The position numbers were made by a program, and so were the translations under genes. This document shows positions 9,203 to 20,116 of a DNA stretch of 64,000 bases, one piece after another (the first letter of the stretch is position 1; each line of letters begins with the position of its first letter). The DNA lies in contig CAMKEG010000004.1 of the NCBI GenBank assembly GCA_946411505.1, positions 62,001 through 126,000 of the forward strand, written 5' to 3'. Origin of the DNA: an uncultured Treponema sp. Lineage in GTDB: Bacteria > Spirochaetota > Spirochaetia > Treponematales > Treponemataceae. Under the pieces are notes generated by a model. The model was not told the DNA's origin and did no database searches. It was given only the letters and a program-made list of their open reading frames with translations.

Positions 9203-11374
9203 ATGGAAACTACGCAAAAAAAGAAAGGAAGAAAAGAAAAGACATTGGCCGGCAAAATCGTCATGGGCATAAACCTTATGACTATTTCGCTTTTGCTGGC
9301 GCTTGGAATCATGGTTTTCATCCGTGAAAAATCTATCAACGACATTCAGTTCACGGAAAACTTGGGCAACATAATGCGCCTTACTGACACTACGATTTCC
9401 GCTTTTTTGAATGGTTCCGACGCGGAACTTTCTTTGCTTGGAAATTCATACTTGATGGCAAAGAACAACCCCGACACGATGGAAGAAGCGCTGACTGAAT
9501 ACGAAAGTTCATTTGTTGAAAACAACGACACGGTCTTGGCGGCTTCGATTACATTGGAAAGCGGCGAGTCCTATTATTATCCGCAAGACTACGCTCCCGC
9601 CAATCCGCAAGAAGAAAACTGGTACATCGAGGCGGTTGACTATGACGGCGTGGCGCGTTTTTCAACTTTGCACGAACTGCCCGACGGAAAGCTTGCCTTT
9701 ACCGCTTCCAAGACAATCACCGACGAATACGGCGACATGGTCGGCGTGGCGGCTTATGAAATCGACGCGCGCCTTTTTGGAATCCTTTTGGGAGACTCCA
9801 CCAGCATGGGCGACATCAAATACATCCTTGTTGACCAAGACTGCAACGTTTTGCTTAACCCTTTCAGCGACGAATTGACCTTTCAAAAAGTCAACGACAT
9901 CGGCTTGAAGAGCGTGGAGAATTTTGCGCCCGGCGCCTACAACACTTCCCGCGACAAGATGCTTGACGGAACAAAGTGCGAAATCCGCGCGCTTCCTTCG
10001 TCAAACGACTATTATTCCTTGGACTATGTTTTGGTAATCCCGATGTCCGTCATCAACGGCGGAACGACAAAAATCATCGAAGCGGTGATTGTCGCCTTGG
10101 TTTTGGGCATCATAATTTCCATTTTGGTCGCCAGCTTGATGGCGCGCAGCTTTACAAAGCCGATCATCGAAATCACCGGCATCCTCAAGAACATTTCTGA
10201 AGGCGACGGCGACTTGACCGTGCGCCTGCCGGTAAAGACAAAGGATGAAATCGGCCGCTTGTCCGAATACTTCAACCTTACGATTGAAAAAATCGCCAGC
10301 TCGATGAAGTCCATCATCGTGGAATCCGGCAACATGCAAAACATCGGCCGAAACCTTTCCAGCAACATGGACGACGTCGCCGGAGCCATCACGGAAATCA
10401 GCGCCAACATCGACAGCATCAAGAACGACGTAGGCAACCAATCTACCGGCGTGCAAGAAGCCAACGTCACGCTCAACGAAATGAGCGAAAGCATTGAAAA
10501 GTTGACCAGCAACATCAACTCACAGTCCGAAAGCGTTTCCCGCTCGTCGTCGGCGGTTGAGCAAATGGTTTCAAACATCAATTCCGTAAACAGCATTTTG
10601 GCCAAGAACTCTCAAAGCGTTCAATTGCTTTCAGATTCCGCCGCCACCGGAAAGGAAATCGTTTCCAAGAGCGCCGAGATGACCAAGAAGATTGCCGAAG
10701 ATTCCGCCGGCTTGATTGAGGCCAGCTCGGTAATCCAAAACATCGCGCGCCAGACCAACCTTTTGGCCATGAACGCCGCCATCGAAGCCGCGCACGCCGG
10801 CGAAGCCGGAAAGGGCTTTGCGGTAGTTGCCGACGAAATCAGAAAGCTGGCCGAGGACTCCAACAAGCAGGGCAAAAACATCAGCAACGTGATGAAGCAC
10901 ATGCACGAACTTATCGACTTGATGGTTCAGGACGCCTCCCATACGCAGGCGCAGTTCGACACGATTTTCAGCAACACGCAGACCGTCAGCATTCAGGAAA
11001 ACGAAATCAAGGCGGCTATGGACGAGCAGACCGAAGGCGGAAAGCAAGTTCTTGAGGCCATGCGCGACATCAATACAATTACGGCCGACGTAAAGGAAAG
11101 CGCCGAAATAATGCGCAAGGGCGAAAAGGAGATGCTTGCCGAAATGGGCAAGCTGGAATCTGTAAGCCAGCAAATTACCGCGGCGATGAACGAAATCAGC
11201 GTGGGCGTAAACGAAATCAACAACTCAATGCAGGAAGTCAACAACATTACCAAGGAGAACAGCGAAAGCATTGAGCGCGTTTCCGGCGAAATCGGAATGT
11301 TTAAGGTTGAAGAAGAAGCAAAAGAAGCGGAATCCGAATCAGCCGAGAATGGCGCCGAAGAGGCCAAAGCTTAA
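9203..11374 (+). CDS. Methyl-accepting chemotaxis protein with dCache-type sensor
   Basis: 723 aa. Membrane helix about 19-40, periplasmic sensor about 41-285 with the spacing of a double-Cache ligand-binding domain ([12 protein letters not shown] and [20 protein letters not shown]), second helix about 288-312, HAMP about 313-368, and a long coiled-coil signalling domain. The hairpin tip [20 protein letters not shown] contacts CheA and CheW. No NWETF-type pentapeptide ends the acidic tail. Predicted function: sensing of a small extracellular molecule (Cache domains often bind amino acids or carboxylates) to steer flagella. -10 TATAAT at 9160-9165; ribosome site GAGAGGA. Its last 36 bp overlap the convergent exporter gene. 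Confidence 0.93.
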   Translation: METTQKKKGRKEKTLAGKIVMGINLMTISLLLALGIMVFIREKSINDIQFTENLGNIMRLTDTTISAFLNGSDAELSLLGNSYLMAKNNPDTMEEALTEYESSFVENNDTVLAASITLESGESYYYPQDYAPANPQEENWYIEAVDYDGVARFSTLHELPDGKLAFTASKTITDEYGDMVGVAAYEIDARLFGILLGDSTSMGDIKYILVDQDCNVLLNPFSDELTFQKVNDIGLKSVENFAPGAYNTSRDKMLDGTKCEIRALPSSNDYYSLDYVLVIPMSVINGGTTKIIEAVIVALVLGIIISILVASLMARSFTKPIIEITGILKNISEGDGDLTVRLPVKTKDEIGRLSEYFNLTIEKIASSMKSIIVESGNMQNIGRNLSSNMDDVAGAITEISANIDSIKNDVGNQSTGVQEANVTLNEMSESIEKLTSNINSQSESVSRSSSAVEQMVSNINSVNSILAKNSQSVQLLSDSAATGKEIVSKSAEMTKKIAEDSAGLIEASSVIQNIARQTNLLAMNAAIEAAHAGEAGKGFAVVADEIRKLAEDSNKQGKNISNVMKHMHELIDLMVQDASHTQAQFDTIFSNTQTVSIQENEIKAAMDEQTEGGKQVLEAMRDINTITADVKESAEIMRKGEKEMLAEMGKLESVSQQITAAMNEISVGVNEINNSMQEVNNITKENSESIERVSGEIGMFKVEEEAKEAESESAENGAEEAKA

Positions 11375-11809
11375 GGACATCATAATCACGCCGGCCAGCA
11401 AAACGCCGAGCGTGACGGCGATGACCGTTTTTTTGAACTTCATGTTCAAAAGGCTGGCCGCCAAAGTTCCTGTCCAGGCGCCTGTTCCTGGCAAGGGAAT
11501 CCCTACAAACAAAAAGAGCGCGACAAAAAGAGTGCGGCCGGCCTTGGCTTGCATCTTTTTGCCGGCGTCGTCTCCCTTGACTAAAAAGAATTTGCAAATC
11601 TTGTCTATGTACTTCTTGTCCTGGCCCCACTCCAAAAATCGGCGCGCGAACAAAAAAATGATTGGAACGGGAATCATGTTGCCAACAATGCAAACCGCGT
11701 AAGAAGAAATTATCGGCAAGCCCAGCGCTTGCGAAACCGGAATTGCGCCGCGCAGCTCAATTAGCGGAACCATGCTGATGAAAAAGACCCAAAGATACTT
11801 TAAGAACAT
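11339..11809 (-). CDS. Small multidrug export (Sm_multidrug_ex, COG2426) family membrane protein
   Basis: 156 aa with about four membrane segments. It shows the family start [17 protein letters not shown] and [20 protein letters not shown], then [24 protein letters not shown]. Members are annotated as putative small multidrug exporters but the substrate is not established. The 3' end overlaps the end of the MCP gene by 36 bp on the opposite strand. It has a leaderless-type promoter: TTGTAT, 17 nt, TAAAGT, 6 nt, ATG, with no Shine-Dalgarno sequence. Confidence 0.8.
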   Translation of the reverse strand: MFLKYLWVFFISMVPLIELRGAIPVSQALGLPIISSYAVCIVGNMIPVPIIFLFARRFLEWGQDKKYIDKICKFFLVKGDDAGKKMQAKAGRTLFVALFLFVGIPLPGTGAWTGTLAASLLNMKFKKTVIAVTLGVLLAGVIMMSLSFGLFGAILG

Positions 11810-11910
11810 AAGCTGACTTTACCAAAAAAACGCGGGCTATACAAGCGGCATTGATTTGCAAATTCAAGCGAAGCGTGATATAATAGAACATTCAACTTTG
11901 GAGAACTTTA

Positions 11911-13548
11911 ATGGCAATTACAGATTTTTTGGAAAAAAACCGAAAGCTTTACGGCGACGAAGTGGCGCTTGTAGAGGTCAATCCCGAACAGGAAGAAACA
12001 AGAAAGATTACTTGGAAAGACTACGACTTGATTCAGCCGACGGACAAGACTTTTTATCGCCGCGAAATCACTTGGCGCGTCTTTGACGAAAAGGCCAACC
12101 GCATGGCCAACATGCTTTTGGCGCGTGGAGTAAAACGCGGCGACAAGGTTGCCATTTTGATGATGAACTGCCTTGAGTGGCTGCCGATTTACTTTGGCGT
12201 GTTGAAGTCCGGCGCGATTGTGGTTCCGATGAATTTTAGGTATTCCGCCGACGAAATATTGTATTGCGCGGATTTGGCCGAAGTGGACATTTTGCTTTTT
12301 GGTCCGGAGTTCATCGGCCGCGTTGAGCAGATAGAGGAAAAGCTTAACAAGAACCGCCTTTTGATTTACGTCGGCGAAAACTGCCCGACTTTTGCCGAAA
12401 GCTACCGCGAGCTGGTGGCGGACTATCCCAGCAAGGCTCCGGGAATTGAGTTGGCTGACGACGACGATGCGGCCATTTATTTTTCCAGCGGAACGACGGG
12501 TTTTCCAAAAGCGATTTTGCACACCCATCGCGCCCTTATGCACGCCGCGCTTGTAGAACAAAAGCACCATTCAACAAACCGTTCGGACTGCTTTTTGTGC
12601 ATTCCGCCGCTCTACCACACAGGCGCCAAAATGCACTGGTTTGGCTCTTTGGTGTCGGGAAGCCGCGCCGTCTTGCTAAAGGGAACGAAGCCCGAATACA
12701 TTTTGGGCGCCGTCAGCCGCGAAAAATGCACGATTGTTTGGCTTTTGGTTCCGTGGGCGCAGGACATTCTTGACGCTTTGGACAGCGGAAAAATAAAAGC
12801 GGCGGACTACCAGCTGGACCAATGGCGCCTTATGCATATCGGCGCGCAGCCTGTTCCGCCAAGCCTTGTAAAGCATTGGCTGGAATATTTCCCCTGCCAT
12901 CAGTACGACACCAATTATGGCTTGTCTGAAAGCATCGGGCCTGGCTGCGTTCACCTTGGCGTGGAAAATGTCCGCAAGGTAGGAGCGATTGGAGTGCCCG
13001 GTTACGGCTGGGAATGCAAGATTGTCGACAACGAAACAGGCAAGGAAGTGGAGAAGGGCCAGGCCGGAATCCTTTACGTCAAAGGCCCCGGCGTGATGAA
13101 GGAATACTTCAACAACCCGGAGGCCACGGCGGAAGTCCTTCACGACGGCTGGCTTGACACCGGCGACGTCGCCATGCAAGACCCCGAAGGCTTTTACTAC
13201 CTTGTTGACCGCGCAAAGGACGTCATCGTTTGCGGCGGCGAAAACTTGTATCCTGTGCAGATAGAAGACTTTTTGCGCAAGAACGACAAGATTCACGACG
13301 TCGCGGTCATTGGTTTGCCCGACAAGCGCTTGGGCGAAATCGCGGGCGCCGTCATCCAGTTGAAGGAAGGCATGACCGCGACCGAAGAGGAAATCAACGA
13401 ATTTTGTTTGGAGCTTCCCCGCTACAAGCGGCCCAAGAAAATCATATTCGCGCCGGTTCCGAGAAATCCGACAGGAAAAATCGAAAAGCCCAAGCTGCGC
13501 AAAATGTACGGCCAGGAGCATTTGGTGGCCTTTGAGAACAAAAATTAG
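11911..13548 (+). CDS. AMP-forming acyl-CoA synthetase / ligase
   Basis: 545 aa, full length for the ANL superfamily. Adenylate-binding motif IYFSSGTTGFPKAILHTH (about 190-207), hinge and core motifs DGWLDTGDVA and YYLVDRAKDVIVCGGENLYP, and the C-terminal catalytic lysine in NPTGKIEKPKL. It activates a carboxylic acid, probably a fatty or aromatic acid, to an acyl-CoA through an acyl-AMP. Promoter TTGCAA (11856-11861), 17 nt, TATAAT (11879-11884); ribosome site GGAG. It is monocistronic, so no partner reveals the substrate. It could feed the fatty-acid-like cluster at 50-57 kb, but nothing in the sequence links them. Confidence 0.88.
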   Translation: MAITDFLEKNRKLYGDEVALVEVNPEQEETRKITWKDYDLIQPTDKTFYRREITWRVFDEKANRMANMLLARGVKRGDKVAILMMNCLEWLPIYFGVLKSGAIVVPMNFRYSADEILYCADLAEVDILLFGPEFIGRVEQIEEKLNKNRLLIYVGENCPTFAESYRELVADYPSKAPGIELADDDDAAIYFSSGTTGFPKAILHTHRALMHAALVEQKHHSTNRSDCFLCIPPLYHTGAKMHWFGSLVSGSRAVLLKGTKPEYILGAVSREKCTIVWLLVPWAQDILDALDSGKIKAADYQLDQWRLMHIGAQPVPPSLVKHWLEYFPCHQYDTNYGLSESIGPGCVHLGVENVRKVGAIGVPGYGWECKIVDNETGKEVEKGQAGILYVKGPGVMKEYFNNPEATAEVLHDGWLDTGDVAMQDPEGFYYLVDRAKDVIVCGGENLYPVQIEDFLRKNDKIHDVAVIGLPDKRLGEIAGAVIQLKEGMTATEEEINEFCLELPRYKRPKKIIFAPVPRNPTGKIEKPKLRKMYGQEHLVAFENKN

Positions 13549-13586
13549 CGAAGCGCGCCTTGACCGTTACGGCGGGGCTGGCAATC

Positions 13587-15623
13587 CTACTTCTTCTGGA
13601 AAGCGGCGCGGATTGCTGCGGCGAAAAGTTGGTCTTGGTCTTCGCGCGGCTCGATGGAGAACGCCGGTTCCTGGGTGCCGGGAATCGTGCGGTAAATTTT
13701 TCGCGAGTCGGCCTTGTATGCGGGCGACGTTCGGGAATTTATCCACCAATCCAATACAGAAACAATCAATGAAATGTACTTAATCAAGTTGGCGTTGTTG
13801 GCGGTTGTGTTTTCGCTTTTGTCCTTGCCGTTAAGAAGAACGTCGACGCGCTTTGAAATTGGCGAGGTAATCTCAAAGTCGTAGTGCGCCCACGGATTGT
13901 TAAGGCCGCCGATTGTTCCGCGGTTCTTTTCGCTTTGGGCGATTTGCTTTGTAAGGTCGTTGAAGGCGTCGCGCAAGAAAGCCGTTCTTATGAACAAGGC
14001 CAAGTACTTGTTGTTGTTAATCGGCCGTTCCAACAAAAGCTGCTCAAAAGTGAAGTGCGGAAGGAAGCTGTATTTTGTCATCCAAAGAATGTCGGTGACG
14101 CATTTTTTGCCCGCGCGGGTCGTGATGTAGTTGGCCTGCGTGTAGGTTTGGTTGACAAGTTGCTTCAATTGCTCGCCGTAATCGCGGCTAAATAGAGTGT
14201 CAACATAAACAGGCCACTCGCTTAAAGCTTTTGTAAGGTTGTCTTCGCGCGAAGTGAACGTTGGATTGCCTTCTACATTGAACTGCATTTTGTTGCAGGC
14301 GCGGAAAAGGTCTTGCAAAATTTCGCAAAGGGCGATTGTAATTTGAACCGGGTTTTCGGGAGCCAGCATCAAGTAGGCTTCGTCAAAGTCGTAAAGGGGG
14401 TCAAAGTAAGGCCACATGTCCGGGAACGTGTCCAGCTTTTTGAAGCCCGCTCCGGGGAAGAGGCGGTCTAGAAGAGCCAGGCCTTTTTCGACCATTTCGT
14501 TTTGGGCAAGCTCCTGCTTTTCCTGCTCCTTCTTTTTTTCCTCCGCCTCTTTTGCCTTGTTTTCCGCTTCCTTGGCTTTGCGGACTTCTTCGGGGTCAAC
14601 TTTCTTTTCCGGAAGAAGAAGGTCGAATTTTTTTAGGCCTAAAAAATTTAGGATGGGCGTTACCTGCGCCACAAAGAAATGCGGAAATTCGTCGAAGGGA
14701 GTTCCGCACATCCGCATCAAAAGCGGATAAAGGCCCTTGATGATTTGCGTGTAGAGGTACATCCATTCGGTGATGGCTTCTTTGGCGAAGCGGGAAATTT
14801 TGTCTTTGTCGGCGTTGGGGTAGTGGAGCAAGTCGGCGTAAATGTCCTTTATTGCGTGGATGATTGCCGGCTCTCCGACGTAGTAAATTGTGATAAGCTG
14901 CCTGTAAATGGATTTTATGATTGGAACCAAGTCTGCGACGACGGGCGCTTCCTGCAAGGCGCCAAGGTTGACGTAAGCCAGTTTTGCGTCGCGGGTGGAC
15001 CATTCGGAGACCTTGCGCAAAAAGCGAAATTTCATGTCGGCCTCGTTTTGAACGCGGGCCTTGTAGGTGTCGGGCGAGATTTGCACGATTGTCTTTAGGA
15101 CGGAAATAAAGGCGTTGATGTGGTCCAAGTGCGCCTTTAAGGTTATTTCTGCAAATTCCGGAATGACTTTTTCCGAACCGCCTTTGGCCAATTTTTTTAG
15201 AAAGTTGAACAAGCCGTAGTTGGGCTTGATTGAATATGCGTCGCTCATCATGAGCTTGTCGATTTTTGCGTTGTCTTTGGACGAAATTGTGGGCAGGTTG
15301 GCCGCCCGAGTGACTTTGCGCTTGGGCTCTTTTTCCTCGGAGCTGGAATCTGACGACGAGCCGCCTGCCGAGGACGAGGAGCCTTTGCCGGCCGCCGCCG
15401 AAACGTTTGTAGGCCTGACGACGCGATGGCTTGGCGCGCGCTTGGGCAGCTTTGAGTAGTCGATGGGCACGGACTTTTCGGTCATGATTTCGCCGCCCAA
15501 AACCTTGGTCATGCGGGCGGCTTCTTCCTTGTCAATCGCGCCGATGTTCTTGCGAGTAGCGTCCAATGTGCCTGGCTCCCAAACCGCCTTGGGCTTGGAA
15601 GGACCTGAAAAATCCTCTGCCAT
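13587..15623 (-). CDS. Unrecognised 678-aa cytoplasmic protein, probably spirochaete-specific
   Basis: I do not recognise a family. There is no signal peptide or membrane helix. The N-terminal 120 residues are low complexity, with a Ser-rich GSSSSAGGSSSDSSSEE run and basic patches. The rest is predicted mostly helical, with a short charged coiled coil (KEAENKAKEAEEKKKEQEKQ) near residues 360-380. The ATG at 15623 is preferred over an in-frame TTG three codons earlier because that TTG overlaps a -10 box (TACAAT, with TTGCCA 17 nt further upstream). Expression would then be nearly leaderless. It lies just downstream of polA on the same strand with 42 bp between them. Confidence 0.7.
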   Translation of the reverse strand: MAEDFSGPSKPKAVWEPGTLDATRKNIGAIDKEEAARMTKVLGGEIMTEKSVPIDYSKLPKRAPSHRVVRPTNVSAAAGKGSSSSAGGSSSDSSSEEKEPKRKVTRAANLPTISSKDNAKIDKLMMSDAYSIKPNYGLFNFLKKLAKGGSEKVIPEFAEITLKAHLDHINAFISVLKTIVQISPDTYKARVQNEADMKFRFLRKVSEWSTRDAKLAYVNLGALQEAPVVADLVPIIKSIYRQLITIYYVGEPAIIHAIKDIYADLLHYPNADKDKISRFAKEAITEWMYLYTQIIKGLYPLLMRMCGTPFDEFPHFFVAQVTPILNFLGLKKFDLLLPEKKVDPEEVRKAKEAENKAKEAEEKKKEQEKQELAQNEMVEKGLALLDRLFPGAGFKKLDTFPDMWPYFDPLYDFDEAYLMLAPENPVQITIALCEILQDLFRACNKMQFNVEGNPTFTSREDNLTKALSEWPVYVDTLFSRDYGEQLKQLVNQTYTQANYITTRAGKKCVTDILWMTKYSFLPHFTFEQLLLERPINNNKYLALFIRTAFLRDAFNDLTKQIAQSEKNRGTIGGLNNPWAHYDFEITSPISKRVDVLLNGKDKSENTTANNANLIKYISLIVSVLDWWINSRTSPAYKADSRKIYRTIPGTQEPAFSIEPREDQDQLFAAAIRAAFQKK

Positions 15624-15665
15624 ATCTATCAATTGTAGCGCAAAATGGAGATTTTGGCAAATTTT

Positions 15666-18584
15666 TTAGTGGAATTCTCCCCAGTTGGAGCCGCTTTCTA
15701 TCGACACGCGCAGGGGAATCGAAAGCTGGACCGCGCCTTCCATTTTTTGGCGGAGGAGCGTGATTGTCCGCTCGACGACTTCCGGCTTGTCGGGGCATTC
15801 CAAAATCAATTCGTCGTGGACTTGAAGCAAAAGGCGCGCTCCGTTGTTGGCTTCCTTTAGCGCGGCGGAAACGTCTATCATCGCTTTTTTCACGATGTCG
15901 GCGGCGCTTCCCTGAACGGGCGTGTTGACCGCTACGCGCTCTGCGGCGGCTTTTTCCACCTTGTTCTTGCTGTTGATGTTCATGACGCGGCGGCGGCGGC
16001 CCATAATCGTTTGGACATAGCCGCTATCTTCCGCGCCTTTTATGGTGTCGTTGATAAAGGCGTTGATGGCGGAATATTGCTTAAAGTAATTTTCGATAAA
16101 GCTTTGCGCCTGCGTTCGCGGGATTCCAAGCTGCGCGGCAAGCCTAAAGGCGCTCATTCCGTAGATTACGCCAAAGTTGATTGTCTTTGCCGTCCGCCGC
16201 ATTTCTGGCGTGACTTGGTCGGCGGGAACTCCGTAAATGAGCGAGGCCGTGGCCTTGTGAACGTCGTCGCCGTTGATGAAGGCCGCGCGCATGTTTTGGT
16301 CGCCCGAAAGGTGCGAGAGGACCACAAGCTCGATTTGCGAATAGTCGGCGCTTATCAAGACTGTTCCCGGAACGGCTGTAAAGGCCGAGCGGATTTTGCG
16401 GCCCGCTTCGTTGCGGACCGGAATGTTTTGCAAGTTGGGGTCGCGGCTACTAAGGCGGCCTGTCGCCGTTCCTGTTTGCATGAACGATGTGTGGACGCGG
16501 CCTTGCTTGTCGGCCAGTTTTGGAAGAGCCTCAACATAGGTTGACTGCAGCTTTGAAAGCTCGCGGAACTTTAGTATTTTTGCCGGAACGGGGTCCAGCT
16601 CGGCAAGCTCTTCCAAAACGCTTGTGTCGGTGGAGTAGCCTGTCTTGGTTTTCTTTCCGTGCGGAAGGCCGCGCTCGGTGAACAAAACTTCCTGCAATTG
16701 CTTGGGCGAGGCGATGTTGAACTCGTGGCCGACTTGCTCGTAGATTTCTTTTTCGGCGGAGGAAATTTCTTTTTGCAAATCCTTGTTGTAGGAATCAAGC
16801 GCCGCCGAGTCCAAGTGGATTCCAGCCAATTCCATTTCGCCAAGAATTTTTATGAGCGGCATTTCGATTGTTTCAAAAAGCTCCAGTAAGTTTTTCCTTT
16901 CAAGCTCTTCGTGAAAAATTTTGTAAAGCTGGAAGGTAAAGTCCGCGTCTTCGGCGGCGTAAGGAACGGCCTTTTTAAGCGGAACGTCGCGGAATGTTTG
17001 TCCCTTGCCCACCAAGTCCTTGAACTCGATTCCGACAAGCGCGAGCTTTGTTTGGCCAAGCGTTTCAAGCGAGTAGGGCGAATGTCCGATTTTGTCCGGG
17101 TCCAAAAGCCAGGCGGCGATCATCGTGTCAAAAATTTTTGCCTTGCAGTCGTCTTCGCGCAGGCCCGCCGTCCGCAAAACTTCGTAGTCAAACTTTGCGT
17201 TGTGCAAAACAAGCGTCCAGTCAGCCTCTTTGAACAAGCGCGAGATTTGTTCCACCGCGTCCGAGACGCTTACGCCGTCGCCAGAAAAAAGCGAGTCGCC
17301 TTGCGAGGCCACGGGAATGTAAAAGCCCGCGCCGTTTTTGTTTGAAAGGCTAAAGCCCACAAGCTGGGCTTCGGTTGTCTTTAAGGAATCGGTTTCGGTG
17401 TCCAGGGCGACGATTTTTTGCGGCGAGGAAAGGATTCCGTTCACCAATTTTTTTAGCTCGTCCGCGCTTGTGACGGCCTTGTAGTCGCCCTGGTTTTTGC
17501 GCAGGGGAAGAGGCGCGGGCACTTCTTGGTCTTGCGCGGAATCGGAAGCTGGCCCAGAAGCGTTGGACGAGGCGGAAACTTTTTCTTTACTAGAACTTGC
17601 GGCGCGACCAAAACTGGAGCCGTTTTTTTCGGAATCTCCTTCTTGGCCAAAAAGTCCGTCCGCGCCATTTGCGTCGTCCAAAACTTTTTCTCCAGCCTCA
17701 ACCGCCAGCGCGGCGAATTGCTTGGCCGGCTGAAAGGCTTGGTAGGCCTTTAACTTTTGGGCGGCGGCGGCGTAGTGGAATTCTGTCTTCGCGACGTTTT
17801 CCAATTCCTGGCCGGGAACCGTGTCGCAAAGGGTGATCAGTTTTTTGGAAAAGAATGCGCTGTCTTTTCCGTCGCGAATCTTTTGTCCGATAGCGCCTTT
17901 TATTTCGTCCGCGTGTTCGTAGATGCCTTCGAGCGAGCCGTACTGGTCCAAAAATTTGCAGGCGGTTTTTACGCCTACGCCTTTTACGCCGGGAACGTTG
18001 TCCGCGGTGTCGCCGTAAAGCGAAAGCAAGTCCAAAAGGCGCTCCGGCTCCACGCCCCACTCGGCCTTCACTCCTTCCGCTCCCACGACTTTCCAAACAT
18101 CGGCGTGGTCGGGCTTAAGGATTTGGACGCGCTCGCCGACCAATTGCATCAAGTCCTTGTCGCCCGAAAGTATGCGGACGCTTTTTCCTTGCTCCACCGC
18201 TTTGCGCGTGACGGTGGCGATGACGTCGTCGGCCTCGTAGCCTTCCACCCGCAAAGAAGGAACGCCAAGCGCTTCCAAAGTTTCCTCAATCCACGGAATT
18301 TGCGCGTGTAGGTCTTCGGGAGTTTTGGGGCGAGTGGCCTTGTAGTCGGAATACATTTCGTGGCGGAAGGTTTTTCCTTTTGAGTCAAGGGCGGCGATCA
18401 AGGTCTTGGGCTTGTAATGCTCAATCATCGCGCGCAGGTTCCTAAAAAAGCCAAAGAGAGCGCTGATGTTGCGTCCGTTGGAATCTGTGAGCGGCCTGGA
18501 AATGAATGCGAAGTAGCAGCGGTAAATGAGGCCGTATGAGTCGATTATATAAATTGTGTCGTCGTTAAAAATTTCGTTTGCCAT
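15666..18584 (-). CDS. polA: DNA polymerase I
   Basis: 972 aa. N-terminal 5'-3' nuclease (about 1-290; YIIDSYGLIYRCYFAF, SGDKDLMQLVG, GVGVKTACKFLDQYG). A Ser/Asp-rich linker (about 315-390) is followed by a 3'-5' exonuclease domain retaining the DTET motif (IVALDTETDSLKT), so proofreading is probably intact. Polymerase motifs: A ISADYSQIELVVLSHLSGD, B RRTAKTINFGVIYG, C LLLQVHDELILECP. It fills gaps in repair and removes Okazaki primers. The ATG at 18584 is chosen over upstream in-frame codons because a TACAAT box ends 6 nt before it, predicting a leaderless mRNA; no Shine-Dalgarno is present. Confidence 0.97.
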   Translation of the reverse strand: MANEIFNDDTIYIIDSYGLIYRCYFAFISRPLTDSNGRNISALFGFFRNLRAMIEHYKPKTLIAALDSKGKTFRHEMYSDYKATRPKTPEDLHAQIPWIEETLEALGVPSLRVEGYEADDVIATVTRKAVEQGKSVRILSGDKDLMQLVGERVQILKPDHADVWKVVGAEGVKAEWGVEPERLLDLLSLYGDTADNVPGVKGVGVKTACKFLDQYGSLEGIYEHADEIKGAIGQKIRDGKDSAFFSKKLITLCDTVPGQELENVAKTEFHYAAAAQKLKAYQAFQPAKQFAALAVEAGEKVLDDANGADGLFGQEGDSEKNGSSFGRAASSSKEKVSASSNASGPASDSAQDQEVPAPLPLRKNQGDYKAVTSADELKKLVNGILSSPQKIVALDTETDSLKTTEAQLVGFSLSNKNGAGFYIPVASQGDSLFSGDGVSVSDAVEQISRLFKEADWTLVLHNAKFDYEVLRTAGLREDDCKAKIFDTMIAAWLLDPDKIGHSPYSLETLGQTKLALVGIEFKDLVGKGQTFRDVPLKKAVPYAAEDADFTFQLYKIFHEELERKNLLELFETIEMPLIKILGEMELAGIHLDSAALDSYNKDLQKEISSAEKEIYEQVGHEFNIASPKQLQEVLFTERGLPHGKKTKTGYSTDTSVLEELAELDPVPAKILKFRELSKLQSTYVEALPKLADKQGRVHTSFMQTGTATGRLSSRDPNLQNIPVRNEAGRKIRSAFTAVPGTVLISADYSQIELVVLSHLSGDQNMRAAFINGDDVHKATASLIYGVPADQVTPEMRRTAKTINFGVIYGMSAFRLAAQLGIPRTQAQSFIENYFKQYSAINAFINDTIKGAEDSGYVQTIMGRRRRVMNINSKNKVEKAAAERVAVNTPVQGSAADIVKKAMIDVSAALKEANNGARLLLQVHDELILECPDKPEVVERTITLLRQKMEGAVQLSIPLRVSIESGSNWGEFH

Positions 18585-18651
18585 AAAGACATTGTAGCGC
18601 GCATTTTGGGCTTTTGCTATAGGAAGAAAGACTAGGTGTTTGTAGTGGCGA

Positions 18652-19416
18652 TTATATTCCTTCCGCGTAGTTGACGCGCTTTTCAAACTTAAAGGCGTCC
18701 AAGAAATTTTTGGCGCGCTCGGTTTTTGGCGCGGTAAAAAATTGCTCGGGCGCGGCTTCTTCGACGATGACGCCTTGGTCGATGAACACGATTCGGTCGG
18801 CGACGGCGCGGGCGAATTCCAGTTGGTGGGTCACAATCAGCATCGTGCGGCCCTCTTTGGCCAAGTCCATCATTACGTCCAAAACTTCGCGAACCATTTC
18901 AGGGTCAAGGGCGGCGGTGACTTCGTCAAAGAGCAGGACTTCGGGATTCATGCACAAGGCGCGGACAATCGCCACGCGCTGCTTTTGGCCGCCCGAAAGC
19001 TCCTTGGGGTAGGAATTGATTTTGTCCAAAAGGCCGACGCGCTCCAAAAGTTTTTTGGCTTGCTCTGCGACTTGCGCCTTGTCGCGCTTTTGCGCTTTTA
19101 TAGGGCCAAGCAAAACGTTTTGCAGGACGGTCATGTTGGGGAACAAGTCGTAGCTTTGGAACACCATTCCAATCCGCTGGCGAATCAAGTGCATGTCCTT
19201 TACTCGGTTGGAAATCAACTCTCCGTCCAAATAAATTTCTCCGCCCTGTATTGACTCCAAGCCGTTGACGCAGCGCAAAAGGGTTGATTTTCCGCAGCCT
19301 GACGGGCCGAGGATTACGACAACTTCGCCGCGCTCAACGTCCAAAGAAACTCCTTCCAAAACGCCGCCGGCTTCTTTATATGACTTTACAAGGTTTTTAA
19401 TTTGCAATATCGGCAT
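18652..19416 (-). CDS. Polar amino-acid ABC transporter ATP-binding protein
   Basis: 254 aa. Walker [11 protein letters not shown]-loop [16 protein letters not shown], signature [15 protein letters not shown], Walker [16 protein letters not shown]-loop [11 protein letters not shown]: a complete GlnQ/HisP-type ATPase of polar amino-acid importers. It is the last gene of an operon that starts with the Cys leader peptide and metY and continues with the binding protein and two permeases. That context suggests uptake of cystine, cysteine or another sulfur amino acid (inference). Confidence 0.92.
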   Translation of the reverse strand: MPILQIKNLVKSYKEAGGVLEGVSLDVERGEVVVILGPSGCGKSTLLRCVNGLESIQGGEIYLDGELISNRVKDMHLIRQRIGMVFQSYDLFPNMTVLQNVLLGPIKAQKRDKAQVAEQAKKLLERVGLLDKINSYPKELSGGQKQRVAIVRALCMNPEVLLFDEVTAALDPEMVREVLDVMMDLAKEGRTMLIVTHQLEFARAVADRIVFIDQGVIVEEAAPEQFFTAPKTERAKNFLDAFKFEKRVNYAEGI

Positions 19417-19420
19417 ACAG

Positions 19421-20116
19421 TTATCCTCTCTTTTCCAGCTTGTCGGCGGCCAACGAAAGCGGCCAGCAAACGATGAAATACATCAAAAAAATTATTCCGT
19501 AAACCGCGATTGAAGCGGTGGGGATTTTCATTCGGTTGGCCTCGATGATTTGCTGGCCGACTTTGACGACTTCGATTACGCCTACAAAAACCACAAGCGA
19601 AGTTGTTTTTATCATTCGCGTGATAAGGTTCATGCTGAGCGGAACCAAGCGCTTTATCGTTTGCGGAATGATTATGTAAAAAAATATTTGGCGCTCGGTA
19701 AGGCCAATCGCGCGGCCGCTTTCGTATTGGTGGCGGGGAATCGATTGCAAGGCGCCGCGAACCAAGTCGCCCATTTCCGCCGTTCCCCAAAGCGAGAAGA
19801 CGATTACAGACGCGGCCTCTCCCGAAATAGAAATGTCAAAGGCGCGCGCCAATCCAAAGTAGGCCAAAAATAGCAAGACCATTTGCGGCATTATGCGCAT
19901 GAATTCCAAGTAGGCGGCGCACAAAAGCTTTAGCGCGCGGTTTTTGCGCGTCAAAAGAATGCCGAACAAAAAGCCCAAAAAGATAGAGATGGCTACAGAA
20001 AGCGCCGCGATCCAAATCGTCACGCCAAGGCCGCCCAAAAGGCGGACAAAATTCTTTCCCTTAAAAAGGACGCTAAAGGCGGTGGAAATCGCCTGGGCCG
20101 CGTTAATATTGTCCAC
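19421..20116 (-). CDS. Polar amino-acid ABC transporter permease (second)
   Basis: 231 aa, about five membrane helices, HisM/GlnP-type. The EAA-like loop [31 protein letters not shown] contacts the ATPase. It overlaps the preceding permease gene by 14 bp and ends 4 bp before the ATPase gene, so translation is probably coupled. With the 20103-20756 product it would form the heterodimeric channel of the importer. Confidence 0.9.
   Translation of the reverse strand: MDNINAAQAISTAFSVLFKGKNFVRLLGGLGVTIWIAALSVAISIFLGFLFGILLTRKNRALKLLCAAYLEFMRIMPQMVLLFLAYFGLARAFDISISGEAASVIVFSLWGTAEMGDLVRGALQSIPRHQYESGRAIGLTERQIFFYIIIPQTIKRLVPLSMNLITRMIKTTSLVVFVGVIEVVKVGQQIIEANRMKIPTASIAVYGIIFLMYFIVCWPLSLAADKLEKRG

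Noticed and set aside
9044..9217. N-terminal extension of the second LolA-like protein to 9217
   Set aside because: The internal ATG at 9043 opens a clean signal peptide after a good ribosome site; the extension has neither.
11911..13548. Acyl-CoA synthetase as the aryl-polyene starter ligase
   Set aside because: It is 37 kb from the cluster, monocistronic, and the sequence gives no substrate evidence; kept as a generic ligase.
15624..15632. TTG at 15632 as start of the 678-aa protein
   Set aside because: It overlaps the likely -10 box TACAAT; the ATG at 15623 fits the promoter.
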